In this document: positions 1 to 6,518 of the stretch, in pieces | Numbering within the stretch: position 1 is the stretch's first letter | Layout of the letters: every line of letters starts with the position of its first letter | Program-made: the position numbers and the translations under genes | Notes under the pieces: generated by a model | Seen by the model: the letters and a program-made list of their open reading frames with translations, nothing else | What the model was told of the DNA's origin: nothing | Databases searched by the model: none | Source of the DNA: Hydrogenophaga intermedia | GTDB lineage: Bacteria > Pseudomonadota > Gammaproteobacteria > Burkholderiales > Burkholderiaceae_C | Direction of reading: 5' to 3' | Assembly: GCA_945869245.1 (NCBI GenBank) | Contig: CAMBOY010000085.1 | Span: 1-10,859 of the forward strand | Length of the DNA stretch: 10,859 nucleotides

Positions 1-528
1 CAGCAGCAGCTCCTGGCCTTCGAACAAGGCACAGGCGTGCACCGAGCCGGCCGATTTGTAGGTGCTTTCCTTCAAACGGATCGCGTTCACCAGCCCATAG
101 AGCTGCGACTGGCGCAAGCCAGCGTCGACCGGCAAACGGATCTCGTCGATGTGTTCCATCAGGTCACCAAACACACTGCCCTGCCCACAGCCGGTGGTGA
201 CCACCCGGCGCGCCGTGCGTTCTTCGATCTGGTCAATGCCCTCGCGCGTTTTGACCGACGCGGCGCCCACGTCCCAATCGACTGTGACCGACTCAATGGC
301 GTCAATACCCGGCACCAGACGCTGGTTGAGCAAATAGCCCAGCACCAGCCACTCGGGGTGCGCGCCGAGCGTCATCAGGGTGACGAGCTCGCGCTTGTCC
401 ACGTACACGGTCAGGTCGCGCTCGGCCGGAATGTGGATCTGCGAGCGTTCGCCAAACTCGTTGCTGACCGTCACCTCACGGGTCAGAGGTGCGGTCGCTT
501 GGCTGAGATGGGGCGTGCGTGGGCTCAT
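1..528 (-). CDS. fdhD: FdhD, formate dehydrogenase accessory sulfurtransferase (N-terminal part, cut by window edge)
   Basis: The frame stays open from ATG at 528 to the left edge and gives 176 residues; the C-terminal part lies outside the window. FdhD proteins pass sulfur from the cysteine desulfurase IscS to the Mo-bis-MGD cofactor, which FDH needs for activity, and act in the cytoplasm. Recognition rests on the stretch around residues 49-69 (LVTLMTLGAHPEWLVLGYLL), the sulfur-transfer loop at about 110-123 (VTTGCGQGSVFGDL), and SAGSVHACALFEG at 159-171. The E. coli enzyme has a CxxC in this loop; here only the first cysteine (C114) is kept and the second position is Gly117. No clear Shine-Dalgarno sequence precedes the ATG. 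The gene follows the fdh operon in the same direction but sits beyond its terminator, so it may have its own promoter or depend on read-through. The family call is firm; the missing second cysteine may be a subfamily trait. Confidence 0.92.
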   Translation of the reverse strand, partial: MSPRTPHLSQATAPLTREVTVSNEFGERSQIHIPAERDLTVYVDKRELVTLMTLGAHPEWLVLGYLLNQRLVPGIDAIESVTVDWDVGAASVKTREGIDQIEERTARRVVTTGCGQGSVFGDLMEHIDEIRLPVDAGLRQSQLYGLVNAIRLKESTYKSAGSVHACALFEGQELLL

Positions 529-558
529 GGGCGGAATTGTGCCGTGTGGGGCGCTGTC

Positions 559-590
559 AAAACAGCACATGGCCCGAAGGCCATGTGCTG
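559..590 (-). terminator. Rho-independent terminator at the end of the fdh operon
   Basis: A perfect 12-bp inverted repeat (arms 563-574 and 579-590) encloses a 4-nt loop. Read on the minus strand the loop is TTCG closed by C-G, the extra-stable UUCG tetraloop type, and it is followed by TTTT (562-559). It lies 24 bp after the stop codon of the last operon gene and about 30 bp before the fdhD start. The T-tract is short and only on the minus strand, so it should terminate transcription coming from the fdh operon. Confidence 0.85.
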
Positions 591-614
591 AGTGGGTGCG
601 ATGGACTCACGCCA

Positions 615-911
615 TCAGGATTTGGCCGGTGCCGCCGCCGCTGCGGTGGGGGGCACAAACGGCCCCGGATCGGCGCACGCCGGAGTGGGCGTGGCGGGCT
701 TGGCGTTGGCCACCGACTTGCGGTGGTTGGCCGCCGCACGGTCCATCGACACACACAGCTTGTAGGCCTCGACCTTGGTGCTGTGGGCAGCTTTGGCTTT
801 GGCATCTTCTGCCTTGGCTTTGGCTTCGTCACTCAACACCGGGGTGGGCAACTTGGCGTGAGCCAGACCACTGAGAGCCAACACGGCCACTAAACAGGCA
901 ATTTTTTTCAT
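615..911 (-). CDS. Small secreted (periplasmic) protein at the end of the fdh operon, function unknown
   Basis: This 98-residue protein starts with a classical Sec signal peptide (MKKIACLVAVLALSGLAHA, probable cleavage after A19). The mature part of about 79 residues has a Lys/Ala/Glu-rich probable helix (about 27-46), a segment around VEAYKLCVSMDRAAANHR (47-64), and a Pro/Ala-rich tail. It has two cysteines after the signal, C53 and C79, which could form a disulfide. The start is supported by GAGGAG about 9 nt before the ATG. It lies 20 bp after the gamma-subunit stop and just before the terminator, so it is the last gene of the fdh transcript. I have the impression that similar proteins occur beside betaproteobacterial FDH operons, but I know of no assigned function. 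A role in assembly or stability of the periplasmic side of the enzyme is a guess from position. Confidence 0.8.
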   Translation of the reverse strand: MKKIACLVAVLALSGLAHAKLPTPVLSDEAKAKAEDAKAKAAHSTKVEAYKLCVSMDRAAANHRKSVANAKPATPTPACADPGPFVPPTAAAAAPAKS

Positions 912-931
912 GGGAACTACTCCTCAAAACC

Positions 932-2116
932 TCAGGCTTTGGCCGTTTCGATGGGTGGTGCCGCAGGCGCTGTGCGCTGGGCGGGAATCTTGCCGGCCTT
1001 GATGTCGTTGTACCAAAGCTCGTGGTGCTCTTTGGCCCAGGTTTCATCCACATAGCCGGTCTTCATGGCGCTGTAGGCGCCCTTCATACCCAAGGTGCCC
1101 ATGTAGATATGACCCAGGAACATGGCAGTCATCAAGACGGCGGCTACCCCGTGGAACATGTGCGCCACCTGCATGTTGGCGCGCGTGTAATCGATGCCAG
1201 GCACGATCTGGTTGAGCACCACACCCGACACCGCCACCACCAGACCCAAAACAAATACGCCACCCCAGAACAACACCTTTTCACCGGCGTTGAAGCGGTG
1301 CGACGGCACTTCTTGACCGCCAAACAGGCCGCCGCCTTTGAGCAGCCAAGTGATATCTTCTTTGGACGGCATATTGTCTTTGGCGAAGGTGATGATCACG
1401 ATCACCAAAGACACCGCGAACAAAGGCCCGACAAAGTTGTGCGCATTTTTAAGTGCGTAACTCAGCCAACCAAACAAGGTGCTGCCAATGACCGGCAAGA
1501 TGAAGAACTTGCCAAAGGCCATCACAACGCCCGAGACACCCAGGATCACAAAAGCGATCGCATTGGTCCAGTGGGCCGCGCGCTCAAAGTAGGTGAAGCG
1601 CTCGATCAGCCGCCCGGTTTCCTTGCCGTGCAGGCCGATGGTGCCTTTGCGCCAGTAGAACATCGCCAAGGCCAGCAGCACGATCAAGATCAGCGAGCCA
1701 CCGTAAGGAATGATCCAGTTGTTGCGCACCTGGCGCCAAGCCTCGCCGGCGTTGGTCACCGACGAGCCCGGGTACTGCACAAAACCTTGAATCAGATTGC
1801 CAGCCTCTGGGTCGGGCAAGCTGCTGTAGCCGGTCACGCCTTTGCTCACATCGCGCCACATGGGCGCGTTGTTGCCAGGCTGCACCTGCTTGCGCTCGGC
1901 ATTGGTCTGGTTGGCGTAATTGGCGTCTTTGTCCGCGTCGGGCGCAATTTCAAAGATGTTGGCGCTTTGGATGCCGCCGGTGGCCGCCGGAGCCGCCGCC
2001 GCTGGCGGCGCCGGATCGTCGGGCACGGTGGCGGTCTGCGCGTGGGCCAGGCCAAGGCCCAGACCCAGCGACAAAGCCAACGCCCAGTGCCGCGCCTGTG
2101 TGAAGAAGCTGTGCAT
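932..2116 (-). CDS. fdhC: Formate dehydrogenase gamma subunit, membrane cytochrome b, with N-terminal periplasmic extension
   Basis: This 394-residue protein anchors FDH in the inner membrane and should pass electrons from the beta subunit through two b hemes to quinone. The ATG at 2116 is chosen because GAGGAG lies just upstream and a Sec signal peptide follows (about 1-26, ending AHA); the frame stays open further upstream inside neighbouring genes. A Pro/Ala-rich region and a soluble segment (27-135) come next, then a membrane helix (139-155) and the FdnI-like four-helix core (about 183-205, 222-245, 282-303, 318-340). Candidate heme ligands are H182 (ERAAHWTN), H226 (NAHNFVG), and H319/H322 and H336 in HMFHG...GHIYMG. 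E. coli FdnI has about 217 residues, so the first 160 or so are extra. The extra helix keeps the core in the usual orientation, with the positively charged segment 156-180 inside. The start lies 11 bp after the lipoprotein gene. The family call is firm. Confidence 0.93.
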   Translation of the reverse strand: MHSFFTQARHWALALSLGLGLGLAHAQTATVPDDPAPPAAAAPAATGGIQSANIFEIAPDADKDANYANQTNAERKQVQPGNNAPMWRDVSKGVTGYSSLPDPEAGNLIQGFVQYPGSSVTNAGEAWRQVRNNWIIPYGGSLILIVLLALAMFYWRKGTIGLHGKETGRLIERFTYFERAAHWTNAIAFVILGVSGVVMAFGKFFILPVIGSTLFGWLSYALKNAHNFVGPLFAVSLVIVIITFAKDNMPSKEDITWLLKGGGLFGGQEVPSHRFNAGEKVLFWGGVFVLGLVVAVSGVVLNQIVPGIDYTRANMQVAHMFHGVAAVLMTAMFLGHIYMGTLGMKGAYSAMKTGYVDETWAKEHHELWYNDIKAGKIPAQRTAPAAPPIETAKA

Positions 2117-2127
2117 GTGCGGGCTCC

Positions 2128-2361
2128 TCAATTGCTGGCGCGGGTGTAGTCGTTTTGACCGTACTGGGCGCGCGCCTTGAGTTGCTGCTCCCACGATCCA
2201 CGGTCGCCGGCCTTCCAGCCTTCGCCCATGTATTGGCTTGCGCCCACACCGGTGTGGGGGGCAGCGTCGTTTTTGACGCCCTTGCCCATCGCCACTTGCG
2301 GCTGGTCGCCACAGGCGGCAAGACTCAGGCCCAGGGCCAGGATTGCAACCATCTTGATCAT
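2128..2361 (-). CDS. Small lipoprotein encoded between the beta and gamma subunits, function unknown
   Basis: This 77-residue protein has a lipoprotein signal peptide, MIKMVAILALGLSLAAC, with lipobox LAAC and lipidated cysteine C17. Gly at +2 (not Asp) gives no inner-membrane retention signal by the E. coli rule. The mature chain of about 60 residues is polar, with a segment around YMGEGWKAGDRGSWEQQL (44-61) and a DYTR tail. The ATG at 2361 overlaps the beta-subunit TGA as ATGA, so translation is probably coupled. AAGGAG lies 7 nt upstream inside the beta gene, favouring this start over one 13 codons earlier. It is cotranscribed with all three FDH subunits and ends 11 bp before the gamma start. 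This suggests a role in assembling or holding the complex, or as a small extra subunit, but I do not recognise a named family. Confidence 0.85.
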   Translation of the reverse strand: MIKMVAILALGLSLAACGDQPQVAMGKGVKNDAAPHTGVGASQYMGEGWKAGDRGSWEQQLKARAQYGQNDYTRASN

Positions 2362-2960
2362 GACTTGGCTCCTTGGGCGGTGCCATAGGCGGTGCCCCAA
2401 CCCCAGACTTCAGCGCCTTTGCCGCGACGCAGCACACGGCTGCGGAAAATGTCGGCCACTGTGTCGCCATCGCCAGCCAGCAGCGCTTTGGTGGAACACA
2501 TTTCCGCGCAGGCCGGCAGCTTGCCTTCGGCCAGACGGTTGCGCCCGTACTTTTCAAACTCGGTCTGCGAGCCGTTGGCCTCGGGACCACCCGCGCAGAA
2601 GGTGCATTTGTCCATCTTGCCGCGCAAGCCAAACGCGCCATTGCTCGGGAACTGCGGCGCCCCAAACGGGCAGGCGTAGCTGCAGTAGCCACAGCCGATA
2701 CACACATCTTTGTCGTGCAACACCACACCTTCGTCGGTGCGGTAGAAGCAGTTGACCGGGCAGACCGCCATACAGGGCGCGTCGCTGCAGTGCATACAAG
2801 CCACCGAGATCGACTTTTCGCCAGGAACGCCGTCGTTCAAGGTCACCACCCGGCGGCGATTGACGCCCCAGGGCACTTCGTTCTCGTTCTTGCAAGCGGT
2901 GACGCAGCCATTGCACTCGATGCAGCGCTCGGCGTCACAGATGAATTTCATTCGTGCCAT
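2358..2960 (-). CDS. fdhB: Formate dehydrogenase beta subunit, four [4Fe-4S] ferredoxin-like protein
   Basis: This 200-residue protein relays electrons from the catalytic subunit to the cytochrome b subunit. Cysteine groups for four [4Fe-4S] clusters are visible: C13-x2-C16-x2-C19-x3-C23, C55-x2-C58-x4-C63-x3-C67, C87-x2-C90-x2-C93-x3-C97, and C119-x2-C122 with C151-x3-C155. C8 and C71 are additional. The start MARMKF has GAGGAG 7 nt upstream. There is no signal peptide, so it is probably exported by the Tat system together with the folded catalytic subunit, as in FDH-N. It ends without a hydrophobic helix, unlike E. coli FdnH (about 294 residues with a C-terminal membrane anchor), and is closer in length to the shorter FdhB type of Wolinella. 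The gene starts 10 bp after the alpha stop. Confidence 0.95.
   Translation of the reverse strand: MARMKFICDAERCIECNGCVTACKNENEVPWGVNRRRVVTLNDGVPGEKSISVACMHCSDAPCMAVCPVNCFYRTDEGVVLHDKDVCIGCGYCSYACPFGAPQFPSNGAFGLRGKMDKCTFCAGGPEANGSQTEFEKYGRNRLAEGKLPACAEMCSTKALLAGDGDTVADIFRSRVLRRGKGAEVWGWGTAYGTAQGAKS
2369..2374 (-). promoter_or_regulatory. Ribosome binding site of the small lipoprotein, inside the beta-subunit gene
   Basis: AAGGAG on the minus strand lies 7 nt before the ATG at 2361, within the last codons of the beta subunit. It decides the lipoprotein start, which overlaps the beta stop as ATGA. Confidence 0.75.
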
Positions 2961-2970
2961 CGTGGTCTCC

Positions 2971-5931
2971 TCAAGCCTTCTCGATGTTGCAGACCGTGGT
3001 CTTGGATTCCTGCATCATGGTGATGATGTCGTAACCGTAGGTGGTGGCGGTGTTGACCGCCTCACCGCGCACCATGGGCGCGGCACCTTCGGGGTAATGG
3101 GCCAGCATGTCTTGACCCTGCCAGCGGCCAGAGAAGTGGAACGGCAAAAACACCGTCTCTGCATCCACCCGCTCGGTCACCAAGGCTTGCACATTGATGC
3201 GCGCACCGGTTGGTGTGCTCACCCACACCCGCTCGCCATTGCGAATGCCTTTTTCGGCCGCCGGCTTGGGGTTGATTTCGATGAACATCTCTTGCTGCAG
3301 CTCGGCCAGCCAGGGGTTGGAGCGGGTTTCCTCGCCGCCACCTTCGTACTCGACCAGACGGCCCGAGGTCATGATGAAGGGGAACTTCTCGTGCACCTTC
3401 TCTTCAACGTTTTTGGCCTGCAGCGATTTGTACAGGATCGGCAGACGCCAGCGGGTCTTCTGGTCGTCGTGGCTCGGGTACTTGGCGATCAGATCCGGGC
3501 GCGTGCCGTACACCGGCTCGCGGTGCTGGGGCACGGCGTCGGGGAAGTTCCACACCACGGCACGGGCCTTGGCGTTGCCGAACGGGTGGCAGCCGTGGGC
3601 CATGGCCACACGGATGATCGCGCCGGTCGGGTCGGTCTTCCAGTTCTTGCCCTCGGCTTTGGCCTTTTCGGCATCGCTCAGGTCGTCCCACCAGCCCAAC
3701 TTCTTGAGCAACAGGTGGTCAAACTCGGGGTAGCCGGTGGTGATCTCAGAACCCACCGAGTGCGAACCGTCTTCGGCCAACAGGCTCACGCCGTCGCGCT
3801 CCACGCCGAAGTTGGCGCGGAAGTTGCCGCCGCCATCCATGACGTGCTTGGAGGTGTCGTACAGGTTGGGCGAGCCAGGGTGCTTGATCTCGGGCGTGCC
3901 GTAGCAAGGCCATGGCAGACCAAAATAGTCGCCGCTCATGTCGTAGCCGTTGACCTTGTCGACCACCTTGCCCTTGGCTTTGAGGGTCTTGACATCGAAG
4001 GCACCCATGTTGCGCATGTGGGCCTGCAGACGCTCGGGGCTTTGGCCGGTGTAGCCAATGGTCCAGACGCTGCGGTTGATTTCGCGCAGGATGTCCTCGA
4101 CCGACGGCTCTTCCATACCGCCTTTGCCTTTGACCATCTTCGCGTTCTTCACCAGTTCGTCGCCAAAGCCGAGCTTCTGGGCGAGCTGGTACATGATCAT
4201 GTGGTCGGTGCGGCTGTCCCACAGCGGCTCGATGACCTGCTCGCGCCACTGGATGGAGCGGTTGGATGCGGTGCACGAACCGCTGGTCTCAAACTGGGTA
4301 CACGCCGGCAGCAAATACACCGCGCGGTTGGGGTTCAAGTCTTCGGCCTTGCCTGGCATGGCCGCCATCGACGCGGTGGCCGAGGGATACGGGTCCACCA
4401 CCACCAGCAGATCGAGCTTGTCCATGGCGCGCTTCATTTCCAGACCACGGGTCTGGGAGTTGGGCGCATGGCCCCAGAAGAACACGCCACGCAGGTTCGG
4501 GCCCTGGTCGATCAGCTCATTGTTTTCCAGCACGCCGTCGATCCAGCGCGAGACGGTGATGCCGGGCTTCTCCATCATGCCTTCGGCGTACTTGGACTTG
4601 ATCCAGTCGTAATCCACACCCCAGGTGGCGGCATAGTGCCTCCAAGAACCGGCGGCCAGACCGTAATAGCCAGGCAGCGAGTCGGGGTTGGGGCCCACGT
4701 CGGTGGCGCCCTGCACGTTGTCGTGGCCACGGAAGATGTTGGTGCCGCCCCCGGTCTTGCCAATATTGCCCAAAGCCAGCTGCAAAATGCACGAGGCGCG
4801 CACGATGGCGTTGCCGATGGTGTGCTGGGTCTGACCCATGCACCACACGATGGTGCCGGGCTTGCTGTCGACCATCATCTTGGTGACCTTGAGGACTTGC
4901 TCCTCTTTCACACCACAAGCCTCTTCCACTTTGTCGGGTGTCCACTTGGCCATCACGTCGGCCTTGACCGCCTCCATGCCGAACACGCGGTCGTTGATGT
5001 ACTTTTTGTCTTCCCAGCCGTTCTTGAAGATGTGGTATAGCATGCCAAACAGGAACGGAATGTCCGATCCTGAGCGGATGCGCACGTACTCGTCGGCTTT
5101 GGCCGCCGTGCGGGTGAAGCGCGGATCGACCACAATCATCTTGCAGCCGTTTTCCTTGGCGTGCAGCATGTGCAGCATCGACACCGGGTGGGCTTCGGCG
5201 GCGTTGGAGCCGATGTACAGAGCGACCTTGCTGTTTTGCATGTCGTTGTACGAGTTGGTCATGGCGCCATAACCCCAGGTGTTGGCCACACCGGCCACCG
5301 TGGTGGAGTGGCAAATGCGCGCCTGGTGGTCGCAGTTGTTGGTGCCCCAGAAGCTCACAAACTTGCGCAGCAAATACGCCTGCTCGTTGTTGTGCTTGGA
5401 CGAACCCACAAAGTACAAGCTGTCGGGGCCGCTGGCCTCGCGCAGCTCTTTCATCTTGGCCACGATTTCTTCGTAGGCCTGGTCCCAGCTGATCTTTTGG
5501 TACTTGCCGTTGACCAGCTTCATGGGGTAGCGCAGGCGGTATTCGCCGTGGCCGTGCTCGCGCAGAGCAGCGCCCTTGGCGCAGTGCGCGCCCAGGTTGA
5601 TCGGCGAATCAAACACCGCCTCTTGGCGCACCCAAACGCCATTTTCCACAATCGCGTCGGTGGCGCAGCCCACCGAGCAGTGGGTGCACACGGTGCGCTT
5701 GACTTCGATCTTGCCGGTGCCATCGATCGAGCCGCCGCTGGCCGCTTTGGCCTTCTTCATCAAGGTCAGCTGCGTGGCCGCCAGGCCCACACCCACGCCC
5801 AAGCCTGAGCGGCGCAAGAACGCGCGGCGGTCCATGGTCGGCAAAGCCGACGCCAGACCGCGCTGCAGCCCCTGCACAAAGGAAGTCCGGTGGCCGCCAC
5901 CGGTCGAAGAGATTTTTTTGGTCAACAACAT
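2971..5931 (-). CDS. fdhA: Formate dehydrogenase alpha (catalytic) subunit, Tat-exported molybdopterin oxidoreductase, Cys type
   Basis: This 986-residue protein oxidises formate to CO2 on the periplasmic face and feeds electrons to the beta and gamma subunits. A twin-arginine signal is at 34-41 (DRRAFLRR) followed by a hydrophobic stretch to about 57; its n-region is unusually long (33 residues). M1 is kept because GGAG precedes it at good spacing; M33 is an alternative start. C82-x2-C85-x3-C89 and C117 bind a [4Fe-4S] cluster, with K119 in AKG likely on the electron path. Cys207 in ARICHS takes the place of the selenocysteine of E. coli FdnG as Mo/W ligand, followed by catalytic His208; its codon is TGC, so no Sec insertion is needed. 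Cofactor-binding stretches include GQTQHTIG (366-373) and GHDNVQGATD (402-411). The C-terminal molybdopterin dinucleotide-binding domain includes FLPFHFSG near the end. The start lies 17 bp after the preceding small Tat protein gene. Whether it uses Mo or W cannot be told from sequence. Confidence 0.96.
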   Translation of the reverse strand: MLLTKKISSTGGGHRTSFVQGLQRGLASALPTMDRRAFLRRSGLGVGVGLAATQLTLMKKAKAASGGSIDGTGKIEVKRTVCTHCSVGCATDAIVENGVWVRQEAVFDSPINLGAHCAKGAALREHGHGEYRLRYPMKLVNGKYQKISWDQAYEEIVAKMKELREASGPDSLYFVGSSKHNNEQAYLLRKFVSFWGTNNCDHQARICHSTTVAGVANTWGYGAMTNSYNDMQNSKVALYIGSNAAEAHPVSMLHMLHAKENGCKMIVVDPRFTRTAAKADEYVRIRSGSDIPFLFGMLYHIFKNGWEDKKYINDRVFGMEAVKADVMAKWTPDKVEEACGVKEEQVLKVTKMMVDSKPGTIVWCMGQTQHTIGNAIVRASCILQLALGNIGKTGGGTNIFRGHDNVQGATDVGPNPDSLPGYYGLAAGSWRHYAATWGVDYDWIKSKYAEGMMEKPGITVSRWIDGVLENNELIDQGPNLRGVFFWGHAPNSQTRGLEMKRAMDKLDLLVVVDPYPSATASMAAMPGKAEDLNPNRAVYLLPACTQFETSGSCTASNRSIQWREQVIEPLWDSRTDHMIMYQLAQKLGFGDELVKNAKMVKGKGGMEEPSVEDILREINRSVWTIGYTGQSPERLQAHMRNMGAFDVKTLKAKGKVVDKVNGYDMSGDYFGLPWPCYGTPEIKHPGSPNLYDTSKHVMDGGGNFRANFGVERDGVSLLAEDGSHSVGSEITTGYPEFDHLLLKKLGWWDDLSDAEKAKAEGKNWKTDPTGAIIRVAMAHGCHPFGNAKARAVVWNFPDAVPQHREPVYGTRPDLIAKYPSHDDQKTRWRLPILYKSLQAKNVEEKVHEKFPFIMTSGRLVEYEGGGEETRSNPWLAELQQEMFIEINPKPAAEKGIRNGERVWVSTPTGARINVQALVTERVDAETVFLPFHFSGRWQGQDMLAHYPEGAAPMVRGEAVNTATTYGYDIITMMQESKTTVCNIEKA

Positions 5932-5948
5932 GAGAGTCTCCGTTGCGT

Positions 5949-6173
5949 TCAGATCTGCGTGGTCTTGTAGTACTGCTTCACGTGCTCAGACAGGCGGTAG
6001 CCACCGCCACGCTCAGGCTTGGGCACTTCCACCGCCTCTACCGCGTCGGAGGCCTGTTTGGGCATCAGGGTCGCCACAGCGGCCAAGGCGCCCACAGTGG
6101 ACGCGCCGGCAAACAGGGTGCGGCGGTTGAGAGAGGGGCTGCGACGGTCGTCGGCTCCGTTGGATGAACTCAT
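5949..6173 (-). CDS. Formate dehydrogenase region TAT-target protein, first gene of the fdh operon
   Basis: This 74-residue protein has a twin-arginine motif (LNRRTLFAG, R17-R18) followed by a hydrophobic stretch (about 22-36) and a short polar tail containing PKPERGGGYRLSEHVKQYYKTT. It matches my memory of the small family named for lying upstream of FDH alpha genes and carrying a Tat signal (the 'formate_TAT' type); no biochemical role is established that I know of. The ATG at 6173 is supported by GGAG a few bases upstream; a longer reading needs a TTG start at 6302 and would add a non-conserved basic leader. It is the first gene after the proposed sigma-54 promoter and lies 17 bp before the alpha subunit. 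Because the tail is short, it may be a Tat-inserted membrane peptide that helps alpha-subunit export or assembly; this is inference. Confidence 0.88.
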   Translation of the reverse strand: MSSSNGADDRRSPSLNRRTLFAGASTVGALAAVATLMPKQASDAVEAVEVPKPERGGGYRLSEHVKQYYKTTQI

Positions 6174-6200
6174 GGGCGTCTCCAGAAAATGCCAGCTGAG

Positions 6201-6230
6201 GTGGTGCCGAACCCGAAGTGAACGCACCAC
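6201..6230 (-). promoter_or_regulatory. Possible hairpin in the fdh leader next to the first ribosome binding site
   Basis: GTGGTGC (6201-6207) and GCACCAC (6224-6230) form a perfect 7-bp inverted repeat with a 16-nt loop. It would lie in the 5' untranslated region about 28 nt before the first start codon of the fdh operon. It has no T-tract, so it is not an intrinsic terminator. It could affect mRNA stability or translation, or be chance. Confidence 0.3.
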
Positions 6231-6375
6231 GTATGAAATTTTTTGCAATGGCGAATCTAGCGCTAGGCGGCAGCGGCGGCAAGGGGAATATTTCTTATAC
6301 AAAAGGCCGCCTTCAATTGCACCGGGTGCGCAGTGCAGCGGCGCAACTGTTTACCTTTGGGCGACACCAACAACA

Positions 6376-6391
6376 AGCCAGTTTCGTGCCA
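6376..6391 (-). promoter_or_regulatory. Sigma-54 (-24/-12) promoter of the fdh operon
   Basis: On the minus strand this reads TGGCACG-AAAC-TGGCT, against the sigma-54 consensus TGGCACG-N4-TTGCW. The whole -24 block matches, the obligatory GG and GC are exactly 10 bases apart, and only one base of the -12 block (TTGC to TGGC) differs. The predicted transcription start is near 6365, leaving a leader of about 190 nt before the first gene at 6173. The neighbouring gene encodes a sigma-54 activator, which supports the call. Confidence 0.75.
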
Positions 6392-6430
6392 AGACTGTGC
6401 TCTACTGACTCACCCAAGGCCCACTGGCGC

Positions 6431-6443
6431 TAAGGCCTTGATC
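6431..6443 (-). promoter_or_regulatory. IHF-like binding site between activator site and sigma-54 promoter
   Basis: The minus strand reads GATCAAGGCCTTA, which fits the IHF consensus WATCAANNNNTTR at every defined position but the first. It lies about 70 bp upstream of the predicted transcription start and between the -24/-12 element and the dyad cluster, where IHF usually bends DNA in NtrC-type promoters. The motif is short, so the call leans on position. Confidence 0.45.
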
Positions 6444-6518
6444 TGCAACACTTTGTAAGCGGCCGCCAGTTGGCACACAGCCATTCAGCGCACGCGACCG
6501 ATTGGCGCTGGCGCCAGT

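Noticed and set aside
538..560. Perfect TTGACA on the minus strand upstream of fdhD, considered as a -35 box
   Set aside because: The only -10-like sequence (CACAAT) is 13 bp away, too close for a normal promoter, and the hexamer overlaps the terminator T-tract. An fdhD promoter may still exist but is not supported.
1022..2149. 375-codon open frame on the plus strand opposite the gamma subunit gene
   Set aside because: It is antisense to a clear cytochrome b subunit, and its His/Gln/Arg-rich composition is typical of a shadow frame.
2752..5040. 762-codon open frame on the plus strand, antisense to the alpha and beta subunit genes
   Set aside because: It mirrors the codon bias of the GC-rich genes opposite, has His/Val/Ala/Gly-rich content with no domain, and the minus-strand products are clear FDH subunits.
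5311..5313. Possible selenocysteine codon at the metal-ligand position of the alpha subunit
   Set aside because: The codon is TGC (Cys207), and no in-frame TGA occurs before the natural stop.
6278..6310. TATAAG on the minus strand in the fdh leader, considered as a sigma-70 -10 box
   Set aside because: No acceptable -35 hexamer lies 16-18 bp upstream; the sigma-54 element is far better.
6470..6486. TGGCAC on the plus strand, considered as a sigma-54 promoter for the regulator operon
   Set aside because: The required GC dinucleotide 10 bases after GG is missing.
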